This document shows positions 1 to 7,220 of a stretch of 31,222 nt of DNA, one piece after another. The stretch is taken from contig JBBRZF010000021.1 of the NCBI GenBank assembly GCA_038236965.1, forward strand, positions 1-31,222, written 5' to 3'. The translations under genes were made by a program, and so were the position numbers. The notes beneath the pieces are model-generated. The model had not been told where the DNA came from, made no database searches, and saw nothing but the letters and a program-made list of their open reading frames with translations. This stretch comes from JBBRZF01 sp038236965. GTDB taxonomy: Bacteria > Acidobacteriota > Terriglobia > Terriglobales > Acidobacteriaceae. Numbering within the stretch: position 1 is the stretch's first letter; each line of letters starts with the position of its first letter.

Positions 1-2
1 AA

Positions 3-215
3 GAACGGCTCATAGAACTTCGTCGCCGCGGATTCCTCCTTGCTGGCATCACGAACCAGGGTGGTGTCGCAACCGGAGTCATCACAGCGGAGGAAGTCCG
101 AGCAGCCATAGCAAAAACTCAGGAGCTTTTGGGTGAGGCCGCTTTCGATTTCGCGACTTTCTGCCCGGCTCGTACCAACCGGGCAATCCAAGGACCTACC
201 TCGTTCAGGTCGTAA
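3..215 (+). pseudogene. HAD-IIIA-type phosphatase, 3' fragment (runs off left edge)
   Basis: An open frame enters from the left edge and ends at a TAA at 213-215. Its first ~45 residues read like the middle of a HAD subfamily IIIA phosphatase (histidinol-phosphatase / heptose-bisphosphatase / PNKP-phosphatase-like). They include ELRRRGF, the motif II block AGITNQGGVATG and then ITAEEV..AI...QELLG. After about base 150 the resemblance fades (FDFATFCPARTNR), and no zinc-binding CxH..CxC region or motif III/IV follows before the stop. The last ~95 bases overlap the 3' end of the convergent Nmad3 gene on the other strand. I infer a gene whose C-terminal half is lost. The HAD class is fairly secure from motif II, but the substrate cannot be told, and the N-terminal DxD motif lies outside the window. 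Confidence 0.6.
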
Positions 216-1138
216 TCTGCTGTGTCAAAGATGAACTCCTGTCCAATGTTGGCGGAGGCTAGATGTACGTAGTTCTCATTCATTGGCGTCCAGCGATTGG
301 GGTTTTTGTTCATTTGCAAGGTTGGAGTCCCATTTCGGTAAAACCACAGCGGCAGCTTCCAGTGACTGCGACGATTGTTCTCTTGGTTGTCTATTGGACA
401 TGGACCTGGCCAGGTTAGCGTGTGCAGTTCAGGGTCGAACCTCTCGAACATCCCAGCTGCCGGCAGTTCTGTGACGGTGTCCCCAATTACGAGTTTGTTC
501 CGAACTTGGTCTGCGGGATCGGGTGCAATATAAAGGGCATTTGGTCCTTTGTCGTAGTATTCACACGCAACATGAGGGTGGTTTGCCGCCCAAGCGTATT
601 GGCGGCGGAACAACTCCCGACTCTGCCCGTTGAAAGAAATCTTCTCGTCGACCTGTAACCATCCAAAGAACGCGTGAATATCCGGCGAGCCCCGCACGTA
701 CCGGTAATCGCCATTAATCGCGGCCTCGGGCGCGGCCTCGATTTGCCTATACCATCCAAAGAACAAAAAAAGCGGTCGTTCTCCGAGCGGCGTTTCACTA
801 TGTACGTTATCGACGTGTTGGTTGCGAAGTTGGGTCTCCTGAGCACCACTCTGGCCGAACACAGCTCGCCACCCAGGCAGGCGCCCTGCGACGGCTCCGG
901 CCACGAGGTCTGGATCAAGATGGGGAGTGTTTGGCATTTGAAGCCTTGGTCGGAGAGAGCGGATGATGGACTGCAATGAGGTACCGTTCCACGTGATATC
1001 TTCGTACCCACATGTAGATCTCTGTGATGGAATGGGCAGGGAATACATCGCTTGTGCGCCATTTGCTAGCGTAATTATTGGACTTGCAATACCGCCGTGC
1101 GCGCCGTCAAAGCCTTTTCTGCTGATAACGATCTTCAT
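119..1138 (-). CDS. Nmad3-like putative nucleotide-modification-associated protein
   Basis: This 339-residue protein has the hallmarks I associate with Nmad3 (nucleotide modification associated domain 3), a family predicted from comparative genomics to act in DNA base modification systems. It opens with MKIVISRKGFD, then has a SLPIPS segment, a HLDPDL block near residue 73, GWRAVFGQSGA around 89-99 followed by LRNQHV, the LFLFFGWYR stretch near 123-131, and FGWLQVDE near 157-164. There is no signal peptide or membrane segment, so it is probably cytoplasmic. A clear Shine-Dalgarno sequence (CAGGAGC) lies 4 bases before the ATG at 1138, which supports this start. The basic tail (KVAKSKAASPKSS) overlaps the convergent HAD fragment. 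A decayed WYL-type regulator lies ~33 bp upstream on the same strand. The biochemical activity of the family is not established to my knowledge. Family assignment is from memory of its motifs; function is inference. Confidence 0.78.
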   Translation of the reverse strand: MKIVISRKGFDGAHGGIASPIITLANGAQAMYSLPIPSQRSTCGYEDITWNGTSLQSIIRSLRPRLQMPNTPHLDPDLVAGAVAGRLPGWRAVFGQSGAQETQLRNQHVDNVHSETPLGERPLFLFFGWYRQIEAAPEAAINGDYRYVRGSPDIHAFFGWLQVDEKISFNGQSRELFRRQYAWAANHPHVACEYYDKGPNALYIAPDPADQVRNKLVIGDTVTELPAAGMFERFDPELHTLTWPGPCPIDNQENNRRSHWKLPLWFYRNGTPTLQMNKNPNRWTPMNENYVHLASANIGQEFIFDTADYDLNEVGPWIARLVRAGQKVAKSKAASPKSS

Positions 1139-1171
1139 GATTGCTCCTGATTATTACTGATGTTCCCTCGT

Positions 1172-1473
1172 TCAATAGCGGTGATGCTTACTTCGCGGCG
1201 GGCGTGTCACCTTCAGTGGCTTCAGACCATAAAGTGCCATCAGTTCCGTTAGCTCCAGCGCGACGGGTGTATCGACGCGAAATCCCTCCATGAAGTGCCA
1301 GAAGACGGTGCCGTTTCGTTCTTCCGCGGTGATGCGAGGCCGCCACGCTCCAGTGCGTCCATGTCGCGCTGCACCGTTCTTGTGCTAATGCCGAGTTCCG
1401 CACGAAGCCGGGTCATCGTTCTACCTAGTGAGCTCGATAATTGACGTACGCTTTGCCATTGAAATCGCCGCTC
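1172..1473 (-). pseudogene. WYL-type HTH transcriptional regulator remnant (frameshifted, truncated)
   Basis: Two minus-strand frames together read as the N-terminal part of a WYL/HTH_11 regulator. From 1473 the first frame gives ERRFQWQ..RQLSSSLGRT, then the helix-turn-helix RAELGISTRTVQRDMDALE and RGGL. Near 1350 the reading must shift by one base into a second frame giving TAEERNGTVFWHFMEGFRVD and ALELTELMALYGL, the linker that normally precedes the WYL domain. This frame stops at 1172. The WYL ligand-binding domain is absent, and I see no ATG, GTG or TTG in frame ahead of the start of the similarity (the first ATG in frame, at 1416, falls inside the HTH region). So this is a broken gene. 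It lies just upstream of, and co-oriented with, the Nmad3 gene, so it may once have regulated it. A 55-residue HTH-only peptide from the ATG at 1416 is possible but less likely to be functional. Confidence 0.6.
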
Positions 1474-2182
1474 ACTTGAATACGGAATAGTACCCGGAGG
1501 GTGTTTTTCAACAAACTTATGACACCTACGTTTATTACTGTCGTAATCGCAAGGGCGCCTGTCCGTTTCTGTCGTACCACCGTGTTCTATTTGGAATTAG
1601 TAGCTGCTGTTCCGTGTTTCTCCGAATCTTTACGGGGATTAAAAATGTCAGCAAGCACCTGGACGCGAGCAGTTTAAGGAGGTCAAATGGTTACGATAAC
1701 AACGGCAGGGCGTTGGTGAGATAAATACGAGCTACACAACTGATAGCAAGGTCGTTATCACATACGATGTACTACAACGGTCGCGGTCGCCCCGTCGCAC
1801 AGAACATCTTTGTCCGTGACTTTCAGGACAACGTCGAATCGAAAAGCATCCATAGGGCAAAGTCCTGCTGTAGAACGAAAACTCCGCCCACGTTCAATGC
1901 GGAGGTGGTGGTGCGTTCCGTCTCAGGGCGTGACGAATGTCGACACTGTTGCATAGCGGTATACGCAAACATTTCATGAAACATTTGGCGAGCTTAGTTT
2001 TGGGTCAGATAGACCGAATCTATAAAATAGAGAGGGGCAGAGTACGCTCTTTTGCTTTTGCTTGGACCGTCAACGGGATATTCAAACTCGACCTGCTACG
2101 AATTCTGAAATTGAGGAGGGTGTGTGCACAGCAACTTCCTGACAACAGCATTGAATCAGCAGTTATGCGTTAGGAGTAGTTA
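1474..2182. other. gene-free accessory stretch
   Basis: About 700 bases have no convincing gene on either strand. The short open frames here (for example near 1767-1979 and 1937-2173) have no recognisable domains, poor start sites and irregular composition. The stretch is visibly less GC-rich than the housekeeping regions. It ends with AGGAG 8 bases before the ATG of the deoxyribonucleotidase fragment. It is probably old, decayed accessory DNA. Confidence 0.5.
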
Positions 2183-2497
2183 ATGAGCGATGCAAGATTT
2201 GTACTTGGAGTGGACCTGGATGGCGTCGTCGCGGATTTTATCGGTGGAGTACGAGATATCGCGGCAGAGTGGCTCGAGACTTCCATCGAGAGTCTTCCTA
2301 CAAGTGTTACCTATGGAATGCCGGAGTGGTCACTGGACAAAGCCCCGGGCGGTTATGATGCTCTGCATAAGTTCGCTGTCACGCAACGGGAGCTGTTCCT
2401 TCGCTTGAAACCAATCGCCGGGGCAGCGATCGCTTTGCGTCGGCTCTCCTCCGATTACGACATCAGGATTCGCGTCATAACGCACCGCTTGTTGACC
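2183..2497 (+). pseudogene. 5'(3')-deoxyribonucleotidase-like HAD protein, truncated by IS66
   Basis: The frame starts at an ATG with a good ribosome binding site (AGGAG, 2172-2176). It shows the HAD nucleophile motif GVDLDGVVADF near residues 9-19 and the motif II strand IRVITHRL near residues 96-103. The spacing and the intervening MPEWSL...LRLKPIAGA region fit the 5' nucleotidase, deoxy type C (NT5C) family, which dephosphorylates deoxyribonucleoside monophosphates. At base 2498 the frame runs into the left inverted repeat of the IS66 element and then reads IS sequence until a stop at 2575. The normal C-terminal half (lysine motif III and the GADIYIED-type acidic motif IV) is missing. It is not found after the right end of the element either, so the gene is dead and its 3' end has been lost. 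Confidence 0.75.
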
Positions 2498-2515
2498 GTA
2501 TGCGTCAGAGCAATC
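2498..2515 (+). repeat. IS66 left terminal inverted repeat
   Basis: This 18-bp end begins GTATGCGTCAGAG and matches the opposite end of the element at 15 of 18 positions. It marks the point where the deoxyribonucleotidase reading frame is interrupted. Confidence 0.85.
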
Positions 2516-2551
2516 ACACGGTTGCCGGTTACGATGCTGTCTGATTGTGTT

Positions 2552-4162
2552 TTACTGCGTGGGCTGCAGGTGTGAGTTCGGCCAGGTGTTGGATGGAAAC
2601 ATCGCTGAGTCCTGGAAGCACTTCCGCCAAGTATTCACGTACGGGGTCATTCGACGACAGCTTTCCACCACGGAGAGGATGGCGGCTACCTTCGGTCCTG
2701 CTGGGGCGCTGCCGATATGGATCCAGTTCTTGCGGCCAACCGCAATGGGACGCATCGAGTTTTCCGCGCGGTTATTGCTCAGCTCCAACTCGGGGTATTC
2801 CAGAAAGTGCGTGAGCTTCGGCCAAAGCGTAAGCGTGTAGCGGCAAGCTTTGCCCAGCGCACTGGCGGGCAGTGCTGAATGCTGGCATTGCTCGATGTCG
2901 TGCCGGATCTTCTCCAGCAACGGACGCGCGTATTGCTGACGCAACGCGTGGCGCGCGGCATGATCCATGTTCTCCTCGCGCGCACGAGCATCGATGGCAA
3001 ACAGTTCGTCCATCAGTGCGACGATTTTCGTCGCCGTCACGTCCTCGCGATTCAGTTGTACCGCTTCGAAGAAGCCTCGCCTGGCATGCGCCCAACAGGC
3101 AGCATGCACCACGCGTGTTCCGGCAACATGGTCGTAGACCGCATAGCCGTCGGTTTGCAGGATGCCTTCGAAATGTTTGAGAAACTGCTTCGGCCCTTCG
3201 CGTCCGCGTCCCATGCGGAAGTCAAAGACTACCGCGCCGCGCGGGTTGCCATACTGCCATAAGTAGGCTTGGTGATTCTTGCCGCGGCCGTCTTGCATTT
3301 GCACATCTACCGGCGTTTCATCGGCCTGGATGTAGCTTCCGGCGACTAATTCTCGGCGCATCACTCCAACGATCGGCATGAGCAGCTCACCGACGCGCAT
3401 CACCCAGCCATCGAGCGTCGCGCGGCTGATGTCGAGGCCTGTGTCGCGCAGCAGGATCACGCTCTGCCGGTAGAGCGGAAGGTGACTGGCATATTTATTG
3501 ATCACCGTGTCGATCACGATGCGGTCGCTGACCAGACTCTTCTCGATGATGCGCGGCGGCAGCGGCGCCGCCATCACGCCACGCTCTTCGCATCGCTTGC
3601 AGGCGCGCTTCTCGCGTTTGGTCACCAGCACGAAGTACTTCGCCGGCCGCACGTCCAACTGCTCGCTCTCTTCGTAGCCGATCACTGAGGTATCCGAGCC
3701 GCAGCCGCCGCACACGCATTGCTCCGGAGCACAGGCGATCACGCGCTCGACGCGAGGAAGGTTCGCCGGCAACGACTGCCGCCCCGGATGCTTGCGCTTG
3801 GTTTTCGGCGAGGACGGTAACGCCTCGCGCTGACTCTCGGCTTCCACCTCGGCACGGCTGACGCCGGGCTCCAGTTCCAACAACTCCAGTTGCGCGTCGG
3901 AGAGCTTCTCGCTGCCCGGACCGTACTTCGCGATCCGCTGCAATCGCAAGCGCTCTTCCAGAACGCGGATCTTCAACTCCGCAAACTGCAGCTTGTTTTG
4001 ATAAGCGAGTACGGCGTTCTGAAGCGTGCTGACCTGATCCGTGATCGCCGTATACAGCGGAGCAGCCAGCTGGCTCTTCAGTTGTTCGATCAGTTCCGTG
4101 TCGGAAGTAGAGAACGAGATCGGGGGAGTGGACATCTTCGAAGGGTTGAATGTCGCGCTCAC
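2552..4162 (-). CDS. tnpC: IS66 transposase TnpC, C-terminus frameshifted
   Basis: This is a DDE transposase of 536 residues. The N-terminal coiled-coil/leucine-rich segment covers roughly 22-100. A zinc-finger-like region has CVCGGCG (149-155) and CKRCEERG (188-195). Candidate DDE residues are D281 (in QADETPVD), D338 (in TDGYAVYD) and E467 (in NNRAENSMRP). The final ~30 residues do not fit the family. One frame over, directly after CRRM (about base 2648), the DNA encodes the canonical tail PVREYLAEVLPGL...HLAELTPAAHA, ending at a TAA at 2529-2531. So a small indel near 2645-2652 replaces the native C-terminus with an unrelated one. The catalytic core is intact; whether the protein still works is unknown. 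It is co-oriented with tnpB and separated from it by ~70 bp. Confidence 0.93.
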   Translation of the reverse strand: MSATFNPSKMSTPPISFSTSDTELIEQLKSQLAAPLYTAITDQVSTLQNAVLAYQNKLQFAELKIRVLEERLRLQRIAKYGPGSEKLSDAQLELLELEPGVSRAEVEAESQREALPSSPKTKRKHPGRQSLPANLPRVERVIACAPEQCVCGGCGSDTSVIGYEESEQLDVRPAKYFVLVTKREKRACKRCEERGVMAAPLPPRIIEKSLVSDRIVIDTVINKYASHLPLYRQSVILLRDTGLDISRATLDGWVMRVGELLMPIVGVMRRELVAGSYIQADETPVDVQMQDGRGKNHQAYLWQYGNPRGAVVFDFRMGRGREGPKQFLKHFEGILQTDGYAVYDHVAGTRVVHAACWAHARRGFFEAVQLNREDVTATKIVALMDELFAIDARAREENMDHAARHALRQQYARPLLEKIRHDIEQCQHSALPASALGKACRYTLTLWPKLTHFLEYPELELSNNRAENSMRPIAVGRKNWIHIGSAPAGPKVAAILSVVESCRRMTPYVNTWRKCFQDSAMFPSNTWPNSHLQPTQ

Positions 4163-4231
4163 GATGCCTGTTAATAGCAGAGGTGATCTGTGGAAAGCAA
4201 TAACTTTGTGCAGGTGTTTTTGGTGCAGTGT

Positions 4232-4618
4232 TTAGGAGGTAATGCGCGCATCCTGCGATGCTTCGTCAGGGCCTTTGCGATACCACCGCCGCCGACGCGC
4301 CTGGCGGAGGTCGATGCCTCCCAGCAGCATCGCAAACTCTTCATGACTGAGTACGATCCTGGTTTGTTTTTCCTTCGGCTCAGGCCAGCGCAAGCAGCCT
4401 TTCTCCATTCGCTTCGAACATACCCACAAACCACTGCCATCCCAGAACACCAGCTTCATGCGGTTCCGTCGCGCATTCGCAAACAGAAACACATGACCAC
4501 TCAGAGGGTCACACTGCAACCGGTCGCGCACCATTCCGTAGAGACCTTCAAACCCCTTGCGCATGTCGGTAGCTCCCGGCGCAAGATAGATCCGCGTTGC
4601 CGCTCCAAAGCCGAACAT
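4232..4618 (-). CDS. tnpB: IS66 accessory protein TnpB
   Basis: This 128-residue protein is the IS66 Orf2/TnpB type. It is recognised by the TDMRKGFEGLYGMV motif near residues 17-30, GHVFLFANARRNRMK near 41-55 and LVFWDGSGLWVCSKRME around 56-72. The family is required together with TnpA and TnpC for transposition of IS66 elements, though its precise biochemical role is not settled. Its ATG starts three bases after the tnpA stop (TAG GCG ATG), which suggests translational coupling. The C-terminal tail (DEASQDARITS) is a little longer than in compact family members. Confidence 0.93.
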   Translation of the reverse strand: MFGFGAATRIYLAPGATDMRKGFEGLYGMVRDRLQCDPLSGHVFLFANARRNRMKLVFWDGSGLWVCSKRMEKGCLRWPEPKEKQTRIVLSHEEFAMLLGGIDLRQARRRRWYRKGPDEASQDARITS

Positions 4619-4621
4619 CGC

Positions 4622-4969
4622 CTACATCTTCTCCAGCAACGCAATCAGGCGTTGCAGTGTATGCGCGTCGAATCCTGCTCCAACCTCGATCTTCCGCTGT
4701 CCAGATAGAACCACTGTCAACCCGCCACTGCTGACACCACTTGTGTACCTGGGGTTCGCCACTTCCACAGCAACCAGTGCGCCCTCGGCGTTTCCCCTGT
4801 CGGCTCGATCACGTTGCCGCTGCAGATATCGCTTGAGGGTGCCCAGAGTCATGCCCTGGCGCTGGCAGAACTCAGTTCGATTCAATCCGCTTTCCTCATA
4901 CCCCGATACGATCTGCTCGATGTCCGCTCGCGTCCGCCTCTGTCCACTCAATCCCGTTGCATCGCTCAT
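4622..4969 (-). CDS. tnpA: IS66 accessory protein TnpA
   Basis: This 115-residue protein heads the IS66 operon. It has the helix-turn-helix-like segment of IS66 TnpA/IS2 OrfA-type proteins: IEQIVSGYEESGLNRTEFCQRQG followed by LGTLKRYLQRQR (roughly residues 17-53). It ends with a conserved hydrophobic segment (GFDAHTLQRLIALLEKM). It presumably binds the element ends or regulates transposase expression. The start lies 40 bp inside the right inverted repeat, where the element's own promoter should be. Confidence 0.9.
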   Translation of the reverse strand: MSDATGLSGQRRTRADIEQIVSGYEESGLNRTEFCQRQGMTLGTLKRYLQRQRDRADRGNAEGALVAVEVANPRYTSGVSSGGLTVVLSGQRKIEVGAGFDAHTLQRLIALLEKM

Positions 4970-5008
4970 ATCTACACTTCAACATCACGATCACGCTTTG
5001 ACTAGATG

Positions 5009-5026
5009 GTTTCCTCTGACGCTTAC
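5009..5026 (-). repeat. IS66 right terminal inverted repeat
   Basis: Read on the minus strand, this end begins GTAAGCGTCAGAG. It lies 40 bp upstream of the tnpA start. The next bases outside (CACGAAGG) do not duplicate the left flank. Confidence 0.85.
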
Positions 5027-5097
5027 CACGAAGGTTATTCGGATCAACGCGATTGCATCGGCATAGGCGCTTCGATCCCTCCTGAACTTTAAGACCG

Positions 5098-5138
5098 ACC
5101 ACAAAAGAGACAAAGGTCCCACGAAGGTTCACGAAGAT
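5098..5138 (+). repeat. dispersed 'CACGAAGG' repeat, copy 1 (forward)
   Basis: The stretch starting ACCACAAAAGAGAC and running through CCCACGAAGGTTCACGAAG is a copy of a short repeat built on ACAAAGGACACGAAGG-type units. It lies in the opposite orientation to copies 2 and 3. Such repeats are often mistaken for genes because they translate to NHKGHEGA-like peptides; I see no coding function. Confidence 0.7.
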
Positions 5139-5203
5139 ATTTCGCTGAACCGCTTGGGTGGGGGTTTTCGATCCTTCCTCGCTCGAGAACCAAAAACACT
5201 CTC

Positions 5204-5277
5204 ACACCAGCGACAAACCCAAGCCCCCAGCTTCCTTCGTGTACCCTTTGTGCCCCTTCGTGTCCTTTGTGGTTCAA
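5204..5277 (-). repeat. dispersed 'CACGAAGG' repeat, copy 2
   Basis: A 74-bp unit begins ACACCAGCGACAAACCCAAG, includes CTTCGTGTACC and CCCCTTCGTGTCCTTTGTGG, and ends in TTCAA. It is nearly identical to copy 3 at 5330-5401, so the two form a direct repeat 126 bp apart. Both are inverted relative to copy 1. Confidence 0.85.
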
Positions 5278-5329
5278 TCTCCTGTGTTTGTGTTTCAAGG
5301 TACTGCTTCTGGGTTTGCGGTTTACACTC

Positions 5330-5401
5330 ACACCACCGACAAACCCAAGCCCCAATTTCCTTCGTGTACCTTTGTGCCCCTTCGTGTCCTTTGTGGTTCA
5401 A
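5330..5401 (-). repeat. dispersed 'CACGAAGG' repeat, copy 3
   Basis: A 72-bp unit is nearly identical to 5204-5277, differing by a few substitutions and small indels (ACACCACCGACAAACCCAAG at its start). It ends 59 bp before the MFS gene start, so any promoter for that gene must lie in or next to this repeat. Apart from these repeats I see nothing in 5027-5460. Confidence 0.85.
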
Positions 5402-5460
5402 GGTTTGCTTTTGGTTTGCGGTTGAAGGTTCTGCCTTTGCTCTTGTGATAAAACATCTCA

Positions 5461-6693
5461 ATGTCTGCCGACTCGGTGCCCGTCCCGACTCAACCGCGCA
5501 ATGTTCACATCTTCGGCGCCACGTCGTTCCTCAACGACACCGCCAGCGAGATGGCCTACTGGATACTGCCGGCGTTCCTCATCAGCATTGGCGGAGGTCC
5601 CGCCACGCTCGGCATCATCGAAGGAATCGCCGAGAGCGTCGCCAGCTTCGCTAAACTTTTTTCTGGCATCTGGACCGACCGCATCGCCCGCCGCAAGCCT
5701 CTCGTTGTCAGCGGATACGTCGTCGCCAACGTAGTCAAACCGCTGCTCGCGCTCGTCACTTCCGCCACCCAGGTTCTCTTCATCCGATTCGCCGACCGGC
5801 TTGCTAAGGGCGTCCGCGGAGCTCCGCGCGATGTCATGCTCTCCGAATCCGTTGAGCCGAACAAGGTCGGCTCCGCCTTCGGACTTCTCCAGGCGATGGA
5901 TTCCGCCGGAGCCATCGCCGGACCGCTGCTCGCCATGGCCATCATGGCCTCGTCTTTCGGCACGCATTATGGCGTTCGCGCCGTCTTCTGGGCCGCAGGC
6001 GTCCCCGGTGCGCTCTGCATCCTCGTCGTCATCTTCGGATTGAAGGAGACGCAGCACACGGTCTCCGCCGCGAAGAAAAGTATCTTCGGCGAAGCCGCGC
6101 GTCTGCCCGCAGCGTTCTACTACGTGCTCGTCGCCATCGCGTTGTTTTCCATCGGCAACTCCAGCGACATGTTTCTCGTGCTTCGCGCCCAGAGCATCGG
6201 AATTCCCGTCTCGCACGCGCCTTTGCTGGGACTGGTCTTCAACATCACCTACACCGCCGCTTCCTGGCCTGCCGGATGGCTCAGCGACCGCGATTCGGCG
6301 CGCACGGCGGGCGGCATGTCCGCTTGGCGCTACGGAATGGCTGCCGTCGGATTGCTCATCTTTTCGGTTGTCTATTGGGTTTTTGCCGCCGCGCCTTCTC
6401 GCATGGCGCTCTACTTCGCGATGGCCTTCTACGGCTTCTACTACGCTCTTACACAGCCTGTCATGAAGGCCATGGTCGTAGATACGGTCGCTCGCGAAGC
6501 ACGCGGACGCGCCTTCGGGATCTTCTACTTCGTCTCAAGCGTTGCCGCTCTGCTCGCCAGCGTCATCACCGGAGCCCTTTGGAAGCGCTTTGGCGCTGCC
6601 ATTCCATTCCATGTCTCCGCCGCTCTGGCGCTCTTGGCGGCCATCATGTTGCTGGCAACGCCTGTATTCTTCCGACGTAAGATTTCAGTCTAA
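5461..6693 (+). CDS. MFS transporter
   Basis: This 410-residue membrane protein of the major facilitator superfamily has about twelve hydrophobic segments. The first follows a short N-terminus and carries FGATSFLNDTASEMAYWILP (residues 18-37), the FL.D..SEM signature common in one group of bacterial MFS exporters. The loop 2-3 motif A appears as SGIWTDRIARRKP (68-80). FADRLAKGVRGAPRDVML near 119-136 and the repeated motif later (SDRDSARTAGG) are also family-like. It is probably a proton-coupled exporter or permease of the inner membrane; the substrate cannot be inferred. It stands alone, preceded by repeats and convergent with the VanZ-like gene, whose stop codon overlaps its own (6690-6693). 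Confidence 0.85.
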   Translation: MSADSVPVPTQPRNVHIFGATSFLNDTASEMAYWILPAFLISIGGGPATLGIIEGIAESVASFAKLFSGIWTDRIARRKPLVVSGYVVANVVKPLLALVTSATQVLFIRFADRLAKGVRGAPRDVMLSESVEPNKVGSAFGLLQAMDSAGAIAGPLLAMAIMASSFGTHYGVRAVFWAAGVPGALCILVVIFGLKETQHTVSAAKKSIFGEAARLPAAFYYVLVAIALFSIGNSSDMFLVLRAQSIGIPVSHAPLLGLVFNITYTAASWPAGWLSDRDSARTAGGMSAWRYGMAAVGLLIFSVVYWVFAAAPSRMALYFAMAFYGFYYALTQPVMKAMVVDTVAREARGRAFGIFYFVSSVAALLASVITGALWKRFGAAIPFHVSAALALLAAIMLLATPVFFRRKISV

Positions 6694-7208
6694 GTAGTCC
6701 GTGATCGTCGCAGCCACGCGCGCCGCGCGCCAAGGTAGAGCAGCGCAAGCGCGAGCAGCGCCCCTGTACCGTCGATCAGTACATCGAAGAAAGATCCTGT
6801 GCGCGAATTTAGCATCGCCTGGTGCATCTCGTCGGCGGACGCGACTAGGACCGTGATCAGCAGCGCATAGCCTATCCACGCAGATTGAAAGAACCAACGC
6901 CAGTCGCAATCTTCGACCTTCCCTCGCGCCCGGGCTGTTCCACGAACCGCTCGGAAACTCAACGCGCACAGGATTCCGTAGCCAGTCAGGTGTCCCGCCT
7001 TGCGCAGCAACCCGTGGATTTTCTCGAACGCTTCGATGTCCACGCCATGTCCGCGAAACAGGTTGGAAAACCAGTTTGCCACCGCCAGCAGCACGCCCCC
7101 CGTCTCTGTCGACGACAACAGGTTGGTGGATTCCACGCCGATCACTCCCAGCATCGCGACCACCGGGAGCCAGTAAACCAACAGGATGCGCTTGGAGGGG
7201 TTCGTCAC
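6690..7208 (-). CDS. VanZ-like family membrane protein
   Basis: This VanZ-like domain protein has four or five hydrophobic segments. Family features are LLVYWLPVVAMLGVIGVEST near the N-terminus, the KAGHLTGYGILCALSFRAVRG block in the middle, ADEMHQAM.NSRTGSFFDVLIDGTGALLAL and a final helix. VanZ proteins are integral membrane proteins linked in some cases to low-level teicoplanin resistance; for most the role is unknown. I place the start at a GTG (7206-7208). The longer reading starts with TTG at 7256, inside the guaB stop, and would translate through a 9-bp hairpin (7221-7242), which seems unlikely, but I cannot exclude it. It follows guaB on the same strand. Confidence 0.8.
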   Translation of the reverse strand: MTNPSKRILLVYWLPVVAMLGVIGVESTNLLSSTETGGVLLAVANWFSNLFRGHGVDIEAFEKIHGLLRKAGHLTGYGILCALSFRAVRGTARARGKVEDCDWRWFFQSAWIGYALLITVLVASADEMHQAMLNSRTGSFFDVLIDGTGALLALALLYLGARRAWLRRSRTT

Positions 7209-7220
7209 TGGAATGGAGTT

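Larger units (their letters stand above)
2498..5026 (-). mobile_element. IS66-family insertion sequence (about 2.53 kb)
   Basis: A complete-looking IS66 element carries tnpA, tnpB and tnpC in the usual order on the minus strand. Terminal inverted repeats are visible: the left end reads GTATGCGTCAGAGCAATC (2498-2515), and the right end, read on the minus strand, reads GTAAGCGTCAGAGGAAAC (5026-5009). They match at 15 of 18 positions. The length is typical for the family. IS66 elements normally make 8-bp target duplications. Here the flanks TGTTGACC (2490-2497) and CACGAAGG (5027-5034) do not match. This indicates an adjacent deletion or recombination after insertion, consistent with the lost 3' half of the gene at 2183. 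Confidence 0.93.

Noticed and set aside
1500..1720. plus-strand frame with YVYYCRNRKGACPF, like the zinc ribbon of a serine recombinase
   Set aside because: Too short, no recombinase sequence around it, and the opposite strand fits the upstream end of the WYL remnant.
1767..2173. two small open frames (70 and 78 residues)
   Set aside because: No ribosome binding site, no domain and irregular composition in a decayed stretch.
2130..2182. GCGTTAGGAG just before an ATG, resembling an integron attC end
   Set aside because: No matching inverse core site (RYYYAAC type) or foldable attC stem upstream; one 7-bp match is too weak.
5089..5461. open frames with NHKGHEGAQR-like peptides
   Set aside because: These are translations of the CACGAAGG repeat, a common false gene call.
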